Part shown: positions 18,528-27,839 of the stretch, one piece after another
Layout of the letters: each line of letters begins with the position of its first letter
Numbering within the stretch: the first letter of the stretch is position 1
Source of the DNA: Hyphomicrobium_A sp963776675
Lineage (GTDB): Bacteria; Pseudomonadota; Alphaproteobacteria; Rhizobiales; Hyphomicrobiaceae
Direction of reading: 5' to 3'
Assembly (NCBI GenBank): GCA_963776675.1
Contig: CAVZNR010000050.1
Location: 1-64,000 of the forward strand
Length of the DNA: 64,000 bases
The notes under the pieces: generated by a model
Told to the model about the DNA's origin: nothing
The model's database searches: none
The model's input: the letters and a program-made list of their open reading frames with translations, nothing else
Made by a program: the position numbers and the translations under genes

Positions 18528-20273
18528 TCAGGCGCCACCCCAGAGGCCCATGGTCCAAGCCATGGGCCTTTGCTTTTCATCGTCGGTAAAGGCGAGGATG
18601 CTGGCAGGCAGATCGCGCCCACGCGCAATGCCGATCACCTCGACCGGATCGGCGACGCCGCGCACCGGCACCTGCATGATGGCCTCGGAGACGGGCTCCC
18701 AGCCGGCTTGGCGCGCCACCTCGCGCGAGATCACCACCTGGAAGCCCTTCTCTTTCGACAGCGACTCGAGCCGGCTCGCCACGTTGACCGCGTTGCCGAT
18801 CACCGTGAAGTCGACGGCCTCCCCGTAACCGATGCGCCCCAGCAGCAGAGGCCCGGCATCGACGCCGATGCCGACCTCGAGCGGGCGGCCGATCTCGGCT
18901 TCGAGCTTGGCGTTGACATGGTCGAGCGCGAGATCGATGGCGCGCACGGTGCGCAGCGCCTGACGGCATGCGATCTCGACGCCGGCTGTCTGACCGAACA
19001 CGGCGAGGAGCCCGTCGCCCAGGAATTTGTCGATCCAGCCGCCGTGCTCGGAGATGGCCGAGCCGACCACGCCGAAGAACTCGTTCAAGACGAACACGAC
19101 GTCGAACGGCAGTCGCTTTTCGGAAAAGCTCGTGAAGTCCCGCAAGTCGACGAACATGACGGCAAGCGACTTCTCCACGCCGCCGGAATCCCTCTCCTCC
19201 AGCTCCGCTGCCTCGGGGCCCGTGCTCGACGCCTTTAACAGCCGCGTCACCACCATGCTCTCGGAGGGGCGGATCTGGCAGGCGAGCCGCACGTTCGGCG
19301 GGGCGCCGATCGATCCCAGCGTCACGCTCTCGGGAAACGTCGGTGCCGGCAGCGTGGCGGCGCCCCGGTCGATGCGCACGCGGCAGGTTGAGCACCGCGC
19401 GCGCCCGCCGCAGACGGACGCGTGCGGCACCTTGGCGGCGCGGCTGATCTCCAGAAGCGTCGGCCCTTGCGGGACCTTGATGGTGGGACCGCCCGAATAG
19501 GCGATCGTCACCTTGGGGCCCACCAGACGCGCCAGATAGCTCCAGACAATGCACGCCAGCGCCACGGCGAGGATACCTGCAAACTCGATGCGGGCGAGCG
19601 TGCGCAGCCACACCAATTTGGCGCCGTCCGCATCCGAAGGCCAATGCGTTACGTCCTTGAGGCTCTCGAACACGCGCGGCACCTCGATCGCCGAGGCGAC
19701 GCCGCGGCCGGCCACGATGAAGCCGGCGAGGGCCGCGATCGGCACCACGATGGCGATCGCCAGAAGCAACGGCATGGCGCGGCGGTAGGGCGCGTAAAGA
19801 CGCAGCCAGAAGTGAATTCCCAGGCAGCCGTGGACCCAGACGATGACCAGCAGCAGGCTTTGCGTGATAGCGCTTGCCGGCCACAGCCGCGCCAGCTCGT
19901 AGACGTAGATATCGTTCACACCAAAGAATGAATAAGCGACGCGCGTGTTGACGATGTGGGGAAGCAGCAGGAATGGAATGGAAAGGCCCAGCGCAACCTG
20001 GATGAACTCCCAGCGCGGCAGCTGCAGCGTGGCGCGGCCGGCGAGCTTGTAGAGCGCGAGCCCCATGTGCGTGACGAGCGCGGCGAGGAGGACCACGGTC
20101 CCCGGCCAGGAGCGCGTCACCGCCCAGCGCCACTGCTGCACGTCCTGCATCCAATCCACGCTGAAGAGGCCCAGCGCGTGGTTGAGGAAGTGCGTAAGCA
20201 CAAACGCGAACAGGATCAGTCCCGAGACGAGCCGCAATCGCTGGAGGCTGTCGCCGCGCCACAAGATGTGCAT
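18528..20273 (-). CDS. Membrane-bound adenylate/guanylate cyclase with [2Fe-2S] ferredoxin domain
   Basis: Three parts are visible in about 581 residues (numbering here counts from a TTG one codon upstream of the ATG used). Residues about 15-250 hold around six membrane helices carrying several His in or near helices (THFLNH, THMGLALY, LPHIVN, WVHGCLGIHFW). Residues about 255-345 form a ferredoxin domain with Cys289, Cys295, Cys298 and Cys333 (CGGRARCSTC...C). The C terminus (about 370-550) is a class III nucleotide cyclase with metal-binding Asp377 (MFVDLRDF) and Asp421 (FLGDGLLAVFG). The likely role is making cAMP or cGMP in response to redox state or an electron-transfer partner. The His-rich membrane part could bind haem b. 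That signal is inference; the domains are seen. Confidence 0.85.
   Translation of the reverse strand: MHILWRGDSLQRLRLVSGLILFAFVLTHFLNHALGLFSVDWMQDVQQWRWAVTRSWPGTVVLLAALVTHMGLALYKLAGRATLQLPRWEFIQVALGLSIPFLLLPHIVNTRVAYSFFGVNDIYVYELARLWPASAITQSLLLVIVWVHGCLGIHFWLRLYAPYRRAMPLLLAIAIVVPIAALAGFIVAGRGVASAIEVPRVFESLKDVTHWPSDADGAKLVWLRTLARIEFAGILAVALACIVWSYLARLVGPKVTIAYSGGPTIKVPQGPTLLEISRAAKVPHASVCGGRARCSTCRVRIDRGAATLPAPTFPESVTLGSIGAPPNVRLACQIRPSESMVVTRLLKASSTGPEAAELEERDSGGVEKSLAVMFVDLRDFTSFSEKRLPFDVVFVLNEFFGVVGSAISEHGGWIDKFLGDGLLAVFGQTAGVEIACRQALRTVRAIDLALDHVNAKLEAEIGRPLEVGIGVDAGPLLLGRIGYGEAVDFTVIGNAVNVASRLESLSKEKGFQVVISREVARQAGWEPVSEAIMQVPVRGVADPVEVIGIARGRDLPASILAFTDDEKQRPMAWTMGLWGGA
18544..18577 (+). 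terminator. Rho-independent terminator after the DUF2147 gene
   Basis: A perfect 10-bp stem AGGCCCATGG / CCATGGGCCT with a 6-base loop is followed by TTTGCTTTT. It lies inside the last codons of the convergent cyclase gene, so the same bases code for that protein's C-terminal residues. Confidence 0.75.
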
Positions 20274-20531
20274 CAAAGCCGGCCCCGGTCACTGTTGTCG
20301 CGCGGCGGAGAATATACAGGTCGCAGGCGCGCCCGAAATGGCATTGCGGACCGGCCGTGAACTTAAGGCGTAACGCCCGCGTTGATCCGTAAACGTCGGA
20401 TTCGCCAGTTGTTCCTTAGCGGGGATAGCGGTTCGATTTGGTGAACAACTCTCACTGCTTCGGGCCTGGGCACGGCGAATCACGCAACGAATCGGCCATT
20501 GCCTCCCGCAATGCAAGTTCGGAAAAATCTT

Positions 20532-21425
20532 ATGGCTCATCTCCGCAACGCCATTCTGGCGGCCGTCCTCGTGTCGGTACCCCTGTCGCGTCGGCCGAAG
20601 GCCCCGCCGTCTCCGATCCCAACGGCAAGCTCAGCCTCGAGGGCGGCCAGTATGACGGGGACCAGGCCGCGCTTGGCGCTCGGCAGCTACACGGTGCCCC
20701 TGGGCCATTCGTTCGCTTGCAGGCGGACGGGGCGCTCGGGCGCATCGACGAGGACACCATGGGCGGCGGCGGCCTGCACCTCTTTACGCGCGATCCGTCG
20801 AGCTACTTGCTCGGGCTCTACGGCAGCTACCACACCTGGAACGAGATCGACATCTGGCGAGTCGCCACCGAGATCCAGCTCTACCTCGGCCGCTTCTCGC
20901 TGGACGGTCTCGGCGGCTACGAGAGCGTCGCGATTCCCAACACGATCGGCGGCGTCAGAGTGCTCGACCCGGACGACGACCACGTCTTCGGGCAGCTCGA
21001 TCTCGCCTACTATCCGATCGACGACCTCAAGCTGTATGGCGGCTATCGCTACGTCAACGAGACGAGCCTGGCGAGCAGCTGGCATCGAGTACCTCATGCG
21101 CGCCTTCGGCTCGCCGGTCTCGCTGTTCGCCAAGGCGGATTTCGGCGAGGACGCCTACAACCGCATCACCGGCGGGCTCAAGCTCTACCTCGGGCCCAAC
21201 GCGGACAAGTCGCTGATGGCACGCCACCGCACCGAGGACCCGGAGAACTACACACCGATGTTCCCGGCCCTTTCCGAGGTCGGCCTGCTCCAGTGCACCG
21301 TCAACGGCGCCCTCGTCGTGACGAGCCCCGCCAACGGCCAATGCGTCTGTCCGGCCGGCACATTCCAGGCCGGCTTTGCGCCGACACCGTTCAATGGCGG
21401 CTTTGTCTGTTTCTCGACCAACTAG
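20532..21425 (+). pseudogene. Secreted or outer-membrane protein of unknown function, frame disrupted
   Basis: The ATG at 20532 starts a signal peptide (MAHLRNAILAAVLVSVPLS). The frame then alternates at least four times. Recognisable pieces are AEGPAVSDPNGKLSLEGGQY, ALGSYTVPLGHSFA, QADGALGRIDED, GGGLHLFTRDPSSYLLGLYG, FGQLDLAYYPIDDLKLYGGY and FAKADFGEDAYNRITGGLK, and the product ends in a Cys-containing tail with VCPAGTFQAGF. The strand pattern with regular Gly/aromatic alternation suggests an outer-membrane beta-barrel. Its TAG stop shares the CTAG at 21422-21425 with the convergent aapM stop. Confidence 0.55.
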
Positions 21426-22520
21426 CGCCGATCACCGCTCGCCAAACGCTTTTCCAGAAAGGCGGAGTAGCGCGACATGCCGAAGCAGAAAATCCAGAAG
21501 ATGAAGCCGGCAAAGACGTAGCCTGTGGCAGCCGTCTGCGGCGAGAACCACTTGGCGTCCGACGAGACCGACTGCTGCACGATGCCGAGCAGGTCGAACA
21601 GCCCGATGATGAGCACCAGGCTCGTGTCCTTGAATAGCGCGATGAACGAGTTGACGATGCCGGGAATGACGAGCTTGAGCGCCTGCGGCAGCACCACCAG
21701 ACCCATCTTCTGCGGGTAGGAGAGCCCCAGCGCGTCGGCGGCTTCGTATTGCCCGCGCGGGATCGCCTGCAGGCCGCCGCGGATCACCTCGGCCAGATAG
21801 GCCGCCGAAAACAGCGCCACGCCGATCAGCGCGCGCAAGAGCTTATCGAAGGTCACCTCGGGCGGCAGGAACAGCGGCAGCATCACCGAGGCCATGAACA
21901 AGACCGTGACGAGGGGCACGCCGCGCACGAACTCGATGAATCCAATCGACACCCAGCGCACGATGGGAAGCTCGGAGCGGCGCCCCAGCGCCAGGAGGAT
22001 GCCGATCGGGAACGACGCGGCGATGCCGACCGAGGCGACGACCAGCGTCAGGAACAGCCCGCCCCACAGCTGCGTCGGTACGTGCGGCAACCAGAAGATG
22101 CCGCCCGTCACCAGCACGTATCCCACGATGGGGAATACGGCGAGCAGATAGATCGACAGCCACAGCTTGCCGGGCACGCGCGGGATCATCAGCGGCACGA
22201 GACCGGCGAGCGCCAGGATGTAGGTCAGATTGATGCGCCAGCGCTCCATGTCCGGGTAGCGTCCGTACATGAACAGCCCGAATTTGTGCGCGATGAACGG
22301 CCAGCAGGCCCCGGCTCCCGGCTTGTTGCAGGCGGCGCCGTCGTCGCCGGTAGAATACCGCGCTGAATAGCGCCCAATCGAGGAAGCGGCTCACGACCAG
22401 CCAGATGATGGCAAGCGACAGCAGCGTTAGCGCGGTGTTGCCCCACGAGGAGAACAGATTGGCGCGGGACCAATCGCCGGCCCTGCTCCCCGTGCGCAGC
22501 GCATGTGTGCGAAGATCCAT
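21422..22520 (-). pseudogene. aapM: General L-amino-acid ABC transporter permease AapM, one frameshift
   Basis: This is an inner-membrane permease of the Aap (HisM) family. The first about 55 codons (MDLRTHALR to DWALFSAVF) are followed by a one-base slip near 22350, after which the frame starting GDDGAACNKPGAG continues to the end. The long intact part (282 codons from an internal ATG at 22270) contains the transporter signature EVIRGGLQAIPRGQYEAADA and about six membrane helices. It is the last gene of the aapP-J-Q-M operon. The slip removes the expected first helix from the long frame, so either the protein is dead or the sequence has an error. Confidence 0.8.
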
Positions 22521-22523
22521 CGC

Positions 22524-23717
22524 CTAGCGCTCCACCAGCGCCATGCGCGCGTTGAACCAGTTCATGCCGAGCGCGGTCAGCAGGCTCAGTCCGAGATAGA
22601 CGCCCATGGTGATCAGGATCACCTCGACGGCCTGGTTGGTCTGGTTGAGCACGGTGCCGGCGAACACCGACACGAGGTCGGGATAGCCTATGGCGACCGC
22701 GAGCGAGGAGTTCTTGGTGAGGTTCAGATACTGGTTGGTCAGTGGCGGGATAACGACGCGCATCGCCTGCGGAATGACGACGAGACGCTGCACCTGCCAG
22801 GGGCGCAGACCCAGCGCACGCGCGGCCTCTTTTTGCCCCCGCGGCACCGCCTCAATGCCGGAGCGGACGATTTCGGCGATGAAGGCTGCGGTGTAGAGCG
22901 TCAGCCCCAAGAGCAGAGCCAGCAGCTCGGGCAGCAGCACGAGGCCGCCTTCGAAATTGTAGCGGCCAAGCGTCGGCACCTGAAACGACAGCGGCAGTCC
23001 GAGCACGAGAAACATGATGAGCGGCGGGATTACGACGCAGGCGAGCGCATACCAAAAGACCGGTACCTGCATGCCCGTCTCCAGGCGCTTGCGCCGCGCC
23101 CATACGCAGATCGCCACCGCGCCACCAACCCCGGCAAGCACCGCCAGCAATACGATCCCTAGCCCCGGCTCCCACACCGGCGCCGGCAGATAGAGGCCGC
23201 GGTCACTCACCCCTATGCCCAGCGGCAGCCGAAAGTTCGCCTGCGGCGAAGGCAGCGAGATCAGCAGCGTGAAATACCAGGCCAAGAGCTGCAGCAGCAG
23301 CGGGACGTTGCGCACGGTCTCCACATAGACGGTGGCGAGCTTTGCTACGAGCCAGTTGGGCGATAAGCGCGCCAAGCCTATGGCGAAGCCGAGGATCGTC
23401 GCCAAAACGATGCCGAGGACAGCGACCAGAAGCGTGTTGGTGAGGCCGACCCAGAATACCTGGCCGTAGGTGGAGGTGCTCGCGTAGGGGATTAGCGTCT
23501 GCGAGATATCGAAGCCGGCGGGCTTATCGAGAAAGCCGAAACCGGTAGCGATGTTCTGCGCCTTGAGGTTCGCCGCCGTATTGAGCGCGATCTCGATGAA
23601 AAGCCCGGCGACGGCGACGAGCAGCGCGATCTGAAAGATCAGCCCGCGCGTCTTGGGATCATAAAGCCAGTCGCGGCTCAGAAACGAGCGTGCGGGCTTT
23701 GCTTTCGTGCTGGCCAT
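22524..23717 (-). CDS. aapQ: General L-amino-acid ABC transporter permease AapQ
   Basis: The 397-residue inner-membrane permease is a HisM/GlnP-type subunit, longer than usual as in the Aap system. The start is the ATG at 23717, beginning MASTKAKPARSFLSRDWLYD, with a purine-rich site before it. About eight hydrophobic helices are seen, a periplasmic loop rich in Pro/Gly at mid-length, and the EAA loop EIVRSGIEAVPRGQKEAARA that contacts the ATPase. The stop is three bases from the AapM start, so the genes are coupled. With AapJ, AapM and AapP it should import a broad range of L-amino acids. Confidence 0.9.
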   Translation of the reverse strand: MASTKAKPARSFLSRDWLYDPKTRGLIFQIALLVAVAGLFIEIALNTAANLKAQNIATGFGFLDKPAGFDISQTLIPYASTSTYGQVFWVGLTNTLLVAVLGIVLATILGFAIGLARLSPNWLVAKLATVYVETVRNVPLLLQLLAWYFTLLISLPSPQANFRLPLGIGVSDRGLYLPAPVWEPGLGIVLLAVLAGVGGAVAICVWARRKRLETGMQVPVFWYALACVVIPPLIMFLVLGLPLSFQVPTLGRYNFEGGLVLLPELLALLLGLTLYTAAFIAEIVRSGIEAVPRGQKEAARALGLRPWQVQRLVVIPQAMRVVIPPLTNQYLNLTKNSSLAVAIGYPDLVSVFAGTVLNQTNQAVEVILITMGVYLGLSLLTALGMNWFNARMALVER

Positions 23718-23731
23718 CCCCCGGAGCTCCC

Positions 23732-24745
23732 TCAGCGGATGGGCGGGGCGTAGTGCAGCCCGCCTTGGGTCCACAGCCGGTTGTAGCCGCGCGCGATGTT
23801 GAGCCGCGAGCCCTTGCCGACGTTGCGCTCAAACGACTCCCCGTAGTTGCCGACGTTCTTGACGATCTCGTAGGCCCAATCGTTGGAAAGGCCGATCCCC
23901 TTGCCGAAGTCGCCCTCGACGCCCAGAAGGCGCCGGATCTCCGGATTGGCGGAATTCAGCATCTCTTCGACGTTGCCCTGCGCCACGCCCAGCTCCTCCG
24001 CGTTGAGCCAGGCAAAGAGCGTCCATTGCACTAGGTTCGCCCATTCGTCGTCGCCCTGGCGCACGGCCGGCCCCAGCGGCTCCTTCGAGATGATCTCGGG
24101 CAGCACCATGTTGGCGTCCGGATCGGCGAGCTTGATGCGCTGCGCGTAGAGACCGGAGGAGTCGGTGGTGTAGGCGTCGCAGCGGCCGAGATTGTAGGCG
24201 GAGATCGCCTCCTCGTTCTTCTCGAACACCACCGGGTTGTAGGTCAGCTTGTGGGTGCGGAAGTAGTCAGCGACGTTGAGCTCGTTTGTGGTGCCGGTCT
24301 GCATGCAGATGCTGGCGCCCGCCAGATCGGCGACCGACGTGATGGCTAGGCTCTTCCTCACCAGAAAGCCCTGGCCGTCGTAATAGGTAACGCCGACGAA
24401 GTTGAGCCCTTGCTCGGTGTCGCGGCTCATCGACCACGTGGTGTTGCGCGACAAAAGATCGATCTCGCCCGACTGCAGCGCCGTGAAGCGCTCCTTGGCC
24501 GAGAGCGGCACGAACCTCACCTTGGTCGGGTCCTTGAAGATCGCCGAGGCGACCGCGCGGCAGAAGTCGACGTCGAGGCCCTGCCACTCGCCCTTGTCGT
24601 CGGGCGCGCTGAAGCCGGCGAGCCCGATGTTGACGCCGCAGCGCAGCTCCCCGCGGTCTTTGACCTCTTTGAGCGTCGCGGCCTGCGCACCCGACGCAAA
24701 CAGCGCTGCGGCGGCCAGGGCGACGGTCGCGGTTGCATGCCGCAT
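23732..24745 (-). CDS. aapJ: General L-amino-acid ABC transporter binding protein AapJ
   Basis: The 337-residue periplasmic solute-binding protein (SBP_bac_3 type) is cleaved after a signal peptide ending ALFASGAQA. I chose the ATG at 24745 because GAGGAG lies six bases upstream. Family marks include the start VKDRGELRCGVNIGLAGFS, GLDVDFCRAVASAIF, and FTALQSGEIDLLSRNTTWS with the Arg that contacts ligand carboxylate. It captures amino acids for AapQM. It lies 14 bp upstream of AapQ and 17 bp after AapP. Confidence 0.92.
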   Translation of the reverse strand: MRHATATVALAAAALFASGAQAATLKEVKDRGELRCGVNIGLAGFSAPDDKGEWQGLDVDFCRAVASAIFKDPTKVRFVPLSAKERFTALQSGEIDLLSRNTTWSMSRDTEQGLNFVGVTYYDGQGFLVRKSLAITSVADLAGASICMQTGTTNELNVADYFRTHKLTYNPVVFEKNEEAISAYNLGRCDAYTTDSSGLYAQRIKLADPDANMVLPEIISKEPLGPAVRQGDDEWANLVQWTLFAWLNAEELGVAQGNVEEMLNSANPEIRRLLGVEGDFGKGIGLSNDWAYEIVKNVGNYGESFERNVGKGSRLNIARGYNRLWTQGGLHYAPPIR

Positions 24746-24762
24746 CAAGTTGGCTCCTCGGC

Positions 24763-25533
24763 TCAATGGGCCAGAATCTGCGACAGAAACTTGCGCGTGC
24801 GCTCCGAGCGCGGGCTGTCGAAGAACGTCGTCGGCGCGGCATCCTCCACGATCTGCCCTTCGTCCATGAAGATGATCCGGTCAGCGACGGCGCGCGCGAA
24901 CCCCATCTCGTGCGTGACCACCAGCATGGTCATGCCCTGGATTGCGAGCTCAGTCATCACGTCGAGCACCTCCTTGACCATCTCCGGGTCGAGCGCCGAC
25001 GTGGGCTCGTCGAACAGCATGATGCGCGGACTCATGGCGAGCGAGCGCGCGATCGCCACGCGCTGCTGCTGGCCGCCGGAAAGCTGGCCTGGATACTTCA
25101 GCGCCTGCGCGCCGATCTGCACGCGATCGAGAAGCTGCATGGCGAGCACCTCGGCCTTGGCGCGCGGCATCTTGCGGACCCACACCGGGGCGAGACAAAC
25201 GTTATCGAGCACGGTCAGATGCGGAAACAGGTTGAACTGCTGGAACACCATGCCGACCTCGGAGCGCACGGTCTCGATCTGGCGCAGGTCGCCGGTCAGC
25301 TCGTGCCCATCGACGACGATGCGGCCTTCGTCGTGCGGCTCCAGGCGATTGATGCAGCGGATGAGCGTCGACTTGCCCGAGCCCGACGGCCCGCAGATGA
25401 CAATCTTCTCGCCCTGCCGGACCTCGAGCGAGACGTCGTTCAGGGCATGAAAGTCGCCAAACCACTTGTGCACGCCCGACATCAGAATGGCCGGCGCGTT
25501 GCTTGGCGCCTTGCGGACCTCGGCCTTCGGCAT
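24763..25533 (-). CDS. aapP: General L-amino-acid ABC transporter ATPase AapP
   Basis: The 256-residue ATP-binding subunit has Walker A GPSGSGKST, Q-loop VFQQFNLFPHLT, signature LSGGQQQRVAIARSL, Walker B IMLFDEPTSALDPE and switch His in VVTHEMGFA. The ATG at 25533 (MPKAEVRK) has AGAGGG upstream and gives the usual family length; further upstream in-frame starts would add an unrelated tail. Here it is the first gene of the operon, whereas in Rhizobium the usual order is aapJQMP with aapP last. Confidence 0.92.
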   Translation of the reverse strand: MPKAEVRKAPSNAPAILMSGVHKWFGDFHALNDVSLEVRQGEKIVICGPSGSGKSTLIRCINRLEPHDEGRIVVDGHELTGDLRQIETVRSEVGMVFQQFNLFPHLTVLDNVCLAPVWVRKMPRAKAEVLAMQLLDRVQIGAQALKYPGQLSGGQQQRVAIARSLAMSPRIMLFDEPTSALDPEMVKEVLDVMTELAIQGMTMLVVTHEMGFARAVADRIIFMDEGQIVEDAAPTTFFDSPRSERTRKFLSQILAH

Positions 25534-25585
25534 GCATCCCTCTTCGGAAACGTTCGCCTTCATCATCGCCGCTGGGACGGCGATA

Positions 25586-26167
25586 TCAAGCCGTTTCTGG
25601 CGGTGCAAGCTTGCGGCCAAGAAACACCACCTCATGCGCATTGAAGGTGGCGCGCGCCAGCTCGCTAAAGCCGTTGCGCTCATAGAAGCGCACATTGCGG
25701 GAGCCGGAACCTGTGACGACGTGCATGCCGGCGGCGCCCGCACGCGCTGCATCGGCGGCAAACTCTCCAATAAGCTGCGCGCCGATGCCGCGATTGCGGT
25801 AGCTCTCAGCAAGGTTCACGTGGAGATGCGCGGGATAATCTGCGGTCAACTCGGCGAAGTCGAGGAAGTAGCCGACATCGCCATAGCGGCCGCTGTGGCG
25901 CGGATCATCGATGCTCCCGACGAGATAGCCGACCACCGCACCGCCGACATCGCGCGCCACGTAGGCCCACTGCGGCTCGCCGCTGAGGTAGCGGCCGAGC
26001 CAGCGCTCACGGAAGGCGGCGCGCTCTTTCGGGTTGGCAAAAGACTTGGTGGCACTCGCCTCGAAGAAGATGGCATCGAGTGCCGGCATCAGGGTGTCCT
26101 TGTCGGCGATCTCGGTGAGGCGGCTGATCGAGATATCGGTGCCGGGTTGCGTCATGCGGGTCGCCAT
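25586..26167 (-). CDS. GNAT family N-acetyltransferase
   Basis: The 193-residue product carries a GNAT fold at about 60-180. The acetyl-CoA pyrophosphate loop is NRGIGAQLIGEFA (R/QxxGxG/A), preceded by the strand AHLHVNLAESY and followed by VTGSGSRNVRFYERNGF, typical of small-molecule acetyltransferases. The ATG at 26167 is the best start; another ATG is at 26155, and neither has a strong ribosome-binding site. It lies 52 bp upstream of aapP on the same strand and may be co-transcribed. The substrate is unknown. Confidence 0.8.
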   Translation of the reverse strand: MATRMTQPGTDISISRLTEIADKDTLMPALDAIFFEASATKSFANPKERAAFRERWLGRYLSGEPQWAYVARDVGGAVVGYLVGSIDDPRHSGRYGDVGYFLDFAELTADYPAHLHVNLAESYRNRGIGAQLIGEFAADAARAGAAGMHVVTGSGSRNVRFYERNGFSELARATFNAHEVVFLGRKLAPPETA

Positions 26168-26270
26168 GGGCGGAGTCTGCCCGCGTCCGACCCATTGCGC
26201 CAGCCGCAAATGCACGCCGCCGGCGCCCCAATAGCAAAGGGCCGGATCGCTCCGGCCCTTCGGTTCTGCC

Positions 26271-26720
26271 TCAGTCGTAGAGGTCCCGGCAACGCTCGTA
26301 GCGGCGCCACCAATAGGAGCTGTCGGTGCGCCTGGCCTTGCGGCGCAGCCACGCGCACTCGTCGTCATAGTAGGAGTCATAGTTGCCGTAATAGTAGGGC
26401 GCATAGCCGTAGCCATAGTAGCGTGGGGACACGCGGATTCCGCCACCGCGGTGATGGTGGCGACCGCCGCCGCCCCCGAAGTGCTTTCCAATGTGGCCGC
26501 CAAGGCCGCGATGGCCCCCACCGCCGCTACGGAACCCGTGATGGCCACCCCCGTGGCCGCCACCGTGTCCGCCACCGCGCTTCACCAGCGTCACACCGCT
26601 GTTCGGGCTCACTTGAAGCTTTGCGTTTGCGACAGGAAGCGCGTCGGCCGCTCGGGGTACCGCCCCTGCCATCAGCAGAGCCGCCGCCGCGACGGCGCCT
26701 GCCACCACACCATGTCTCAT
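26271..26720 (-). CDS. Secreted Gly/His/Tyr-rich protein with C-terminal Cys-WW-Cys motif
   Basis: The 149-residue product has a signal peptide (about 1-28), a low-complexity region with repeating GGGHGGGHGGGHH and GGGGHRGLGGHIG units, a Tyr-rich stretch (YYGYGYAPYYYGNYDSYY), and an ordered end with two Cys around WLRRKARRTDSSYWWRRYER. The His/Gly part could bind metal. The end matches the neighbouring protein at 26906. AAGGAGG stands before the ATG. It is secreted, with unknown function. Confidence 0.72.
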   Translation of the reverse strand: MRHGVVAGAVAAAALLMAGAVPRAADALPVANAKLQVSPNSGVTLVKRGGGHGGGHGGGHHGFRSGGGGHRGLGGHIGKHFGGGGGRHHHRGGGIRVSPRYYGYGYAPYYYGNYDSYYDDECAWLRRKARRTDSSYWWRRYERCRDLYD

Positions 26721-26905
26721 CTCGCGTTACCTCCTTAGCAGCGCTGCCAGGACATCCCGGCAGCGGGCGCGTGCTCGTCCTCGGCTTCCCCGGCGCGGCC
26801 TCGTCGGCGCGAGCGGCACCACCCAGCCTATGTAGGTAAGGATGCATTAACTATGTAGGGGGAACGGCGAGAGAGCAGAGGGAGTTCCCAGGCGCCTGCG
26901 AGCGC

Positions 26906-27307
26906 TCAGTCCTCGCCCACCTCGGTGCAGGCCCGATAGCGCAGCCACCAATTCTCGTTGTTGGTGTCTATCGCCCGCTTCGCGTACCGCTGGCAGCCGT
27001 AGTTGCCGCGGCTGGTATCCTCATAATAGCGGTAGGGATAGGGCTGTTTGCGTGCGTTTCCCCGCGGCGCCAGGGAATTGAAGGATGGTCCCCTGTCGAG
27101 GCCCTTCGGGCCCGGGATACCGCCATTCTTAAAGCCGCCATAGCGGCCTCCAATGCCTTTGTGAGCGCCGCTGCTCACCACAGGAACGGTTGCGGCCCTC
27201 GGCGACTGCGCCCGCGCGAATGCCATCGCCTCAGCGCCACCCGACGCGAGTGACGCAGCCACCGCCAGAGTGGCGGCGAGGGTTGCAGCATTGATCCTGG
27301 GTCGCAT
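26906..27307 (-). CDS. Secreted protein with C-terminal Cys-WW-Cys motif
   Basis: The 133-residue product has a signal peptide (about 1-28, ending GGAEA), a Gly/Pro-rich middle with GIGGRYGGFKNGG, and an end (GCQRYAKRAIDTNNENWWLRY, then RACTEV) that aligns with the tail of the protein at 26271: Cys, about seven residues, Ala, Thr, then WW-x-R-Y-x2-Cys. The two genes are in tandem on one strand and probably arose by duplication. The ATG at 27307 is preferred to the GTG at 27313. Function unknown. Confidence 0.65.
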   Translation of the reverse strand: MRPRINAATLAATLAVAASLASGGAEAMAFARAQSPRAATVPVVSSGAHKGIGGRYGGFKNGGIPGPKGLDRGPSFNSLAPRGNARKQPYPYRYYEDTSRGNYGCQRYAKRAIDTNNENWWLRYRACTEVGED

Positions 27308-27382
27308 GCGCACCGCCGTTCGGCCCCGGTGATGTGAGGCCCACTTTATATAAGCGTGGGCGGATCAAATTGCGCTAGGCGA

Positions 27383-27739
27383 TCACGCCTGCTCCGGCTG
27401 GGCCTGTGGCTCGGCGGTGGGCATCGCGCCGTAATTGGGGCTGAAGGGCTCGCTGGGATCGTCGGGCACGTCCTCGGCGCGCCGCCGCGGCGGCAGCTGA
27501 CCTTCGACGCCATCGCCTTCGATCTCGACGAGCGGACGCGTGCTGCCCGACACAGGCGGCACCGGGCTCGCGCCCGGCGGGATCTGCGGGGACAGCCAGC
27601 TCGTCGATTGCATCGAGGGCGCCGCCGTACTGCATGCGCCCAGCATCAGGCTTAGGAGGAGCGCTGCCGGCCGCCTCAGCGCTCCTGCACCACGCAGACT
27701 TAAGCAGCGGCCTGCACGCAACCAGGACACACTCGACAT
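27383..27739 (-). CDS. Small lipoprotein, unknown function
   Basis: About 118 residues. A lipobox LSLMLGAC ends a hydrophobic signal after an Arg-rich start, so the mature chain should be lipid-anchored at the Cys. The rest is Pro/Ser/Glu-rich and looks disordered (ISPQIPPGASPVPP-like, then PPRRRAEDVPDDPSEPFSP). An in-frame GTG at 27793 would give a longer leader without a better ribosome-binding site. No family is recognised. Confidence 0.55.
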   Translation of the reverse strand: MSSVSWLRAGRCLSLRGAGALRRPAALLLSLMLGACSTAAPSMQSTSWLSPQIPPGASPVPPVSGSTRPLVEIEGDGVEGQLPPRRRAEDVPDDPSEPFSPNYGAMPTAEPQAQPEQA

Positions 27740-27839
27740 GGGGACAAACGCCTTTCCGCAACGCCGCAACGCGACTGTCCCAATTCTGGACACGGGCGGG
27801 TTAATGGGCGGCTAACGGCTGTGCGGGTTTGAGGCTTTT

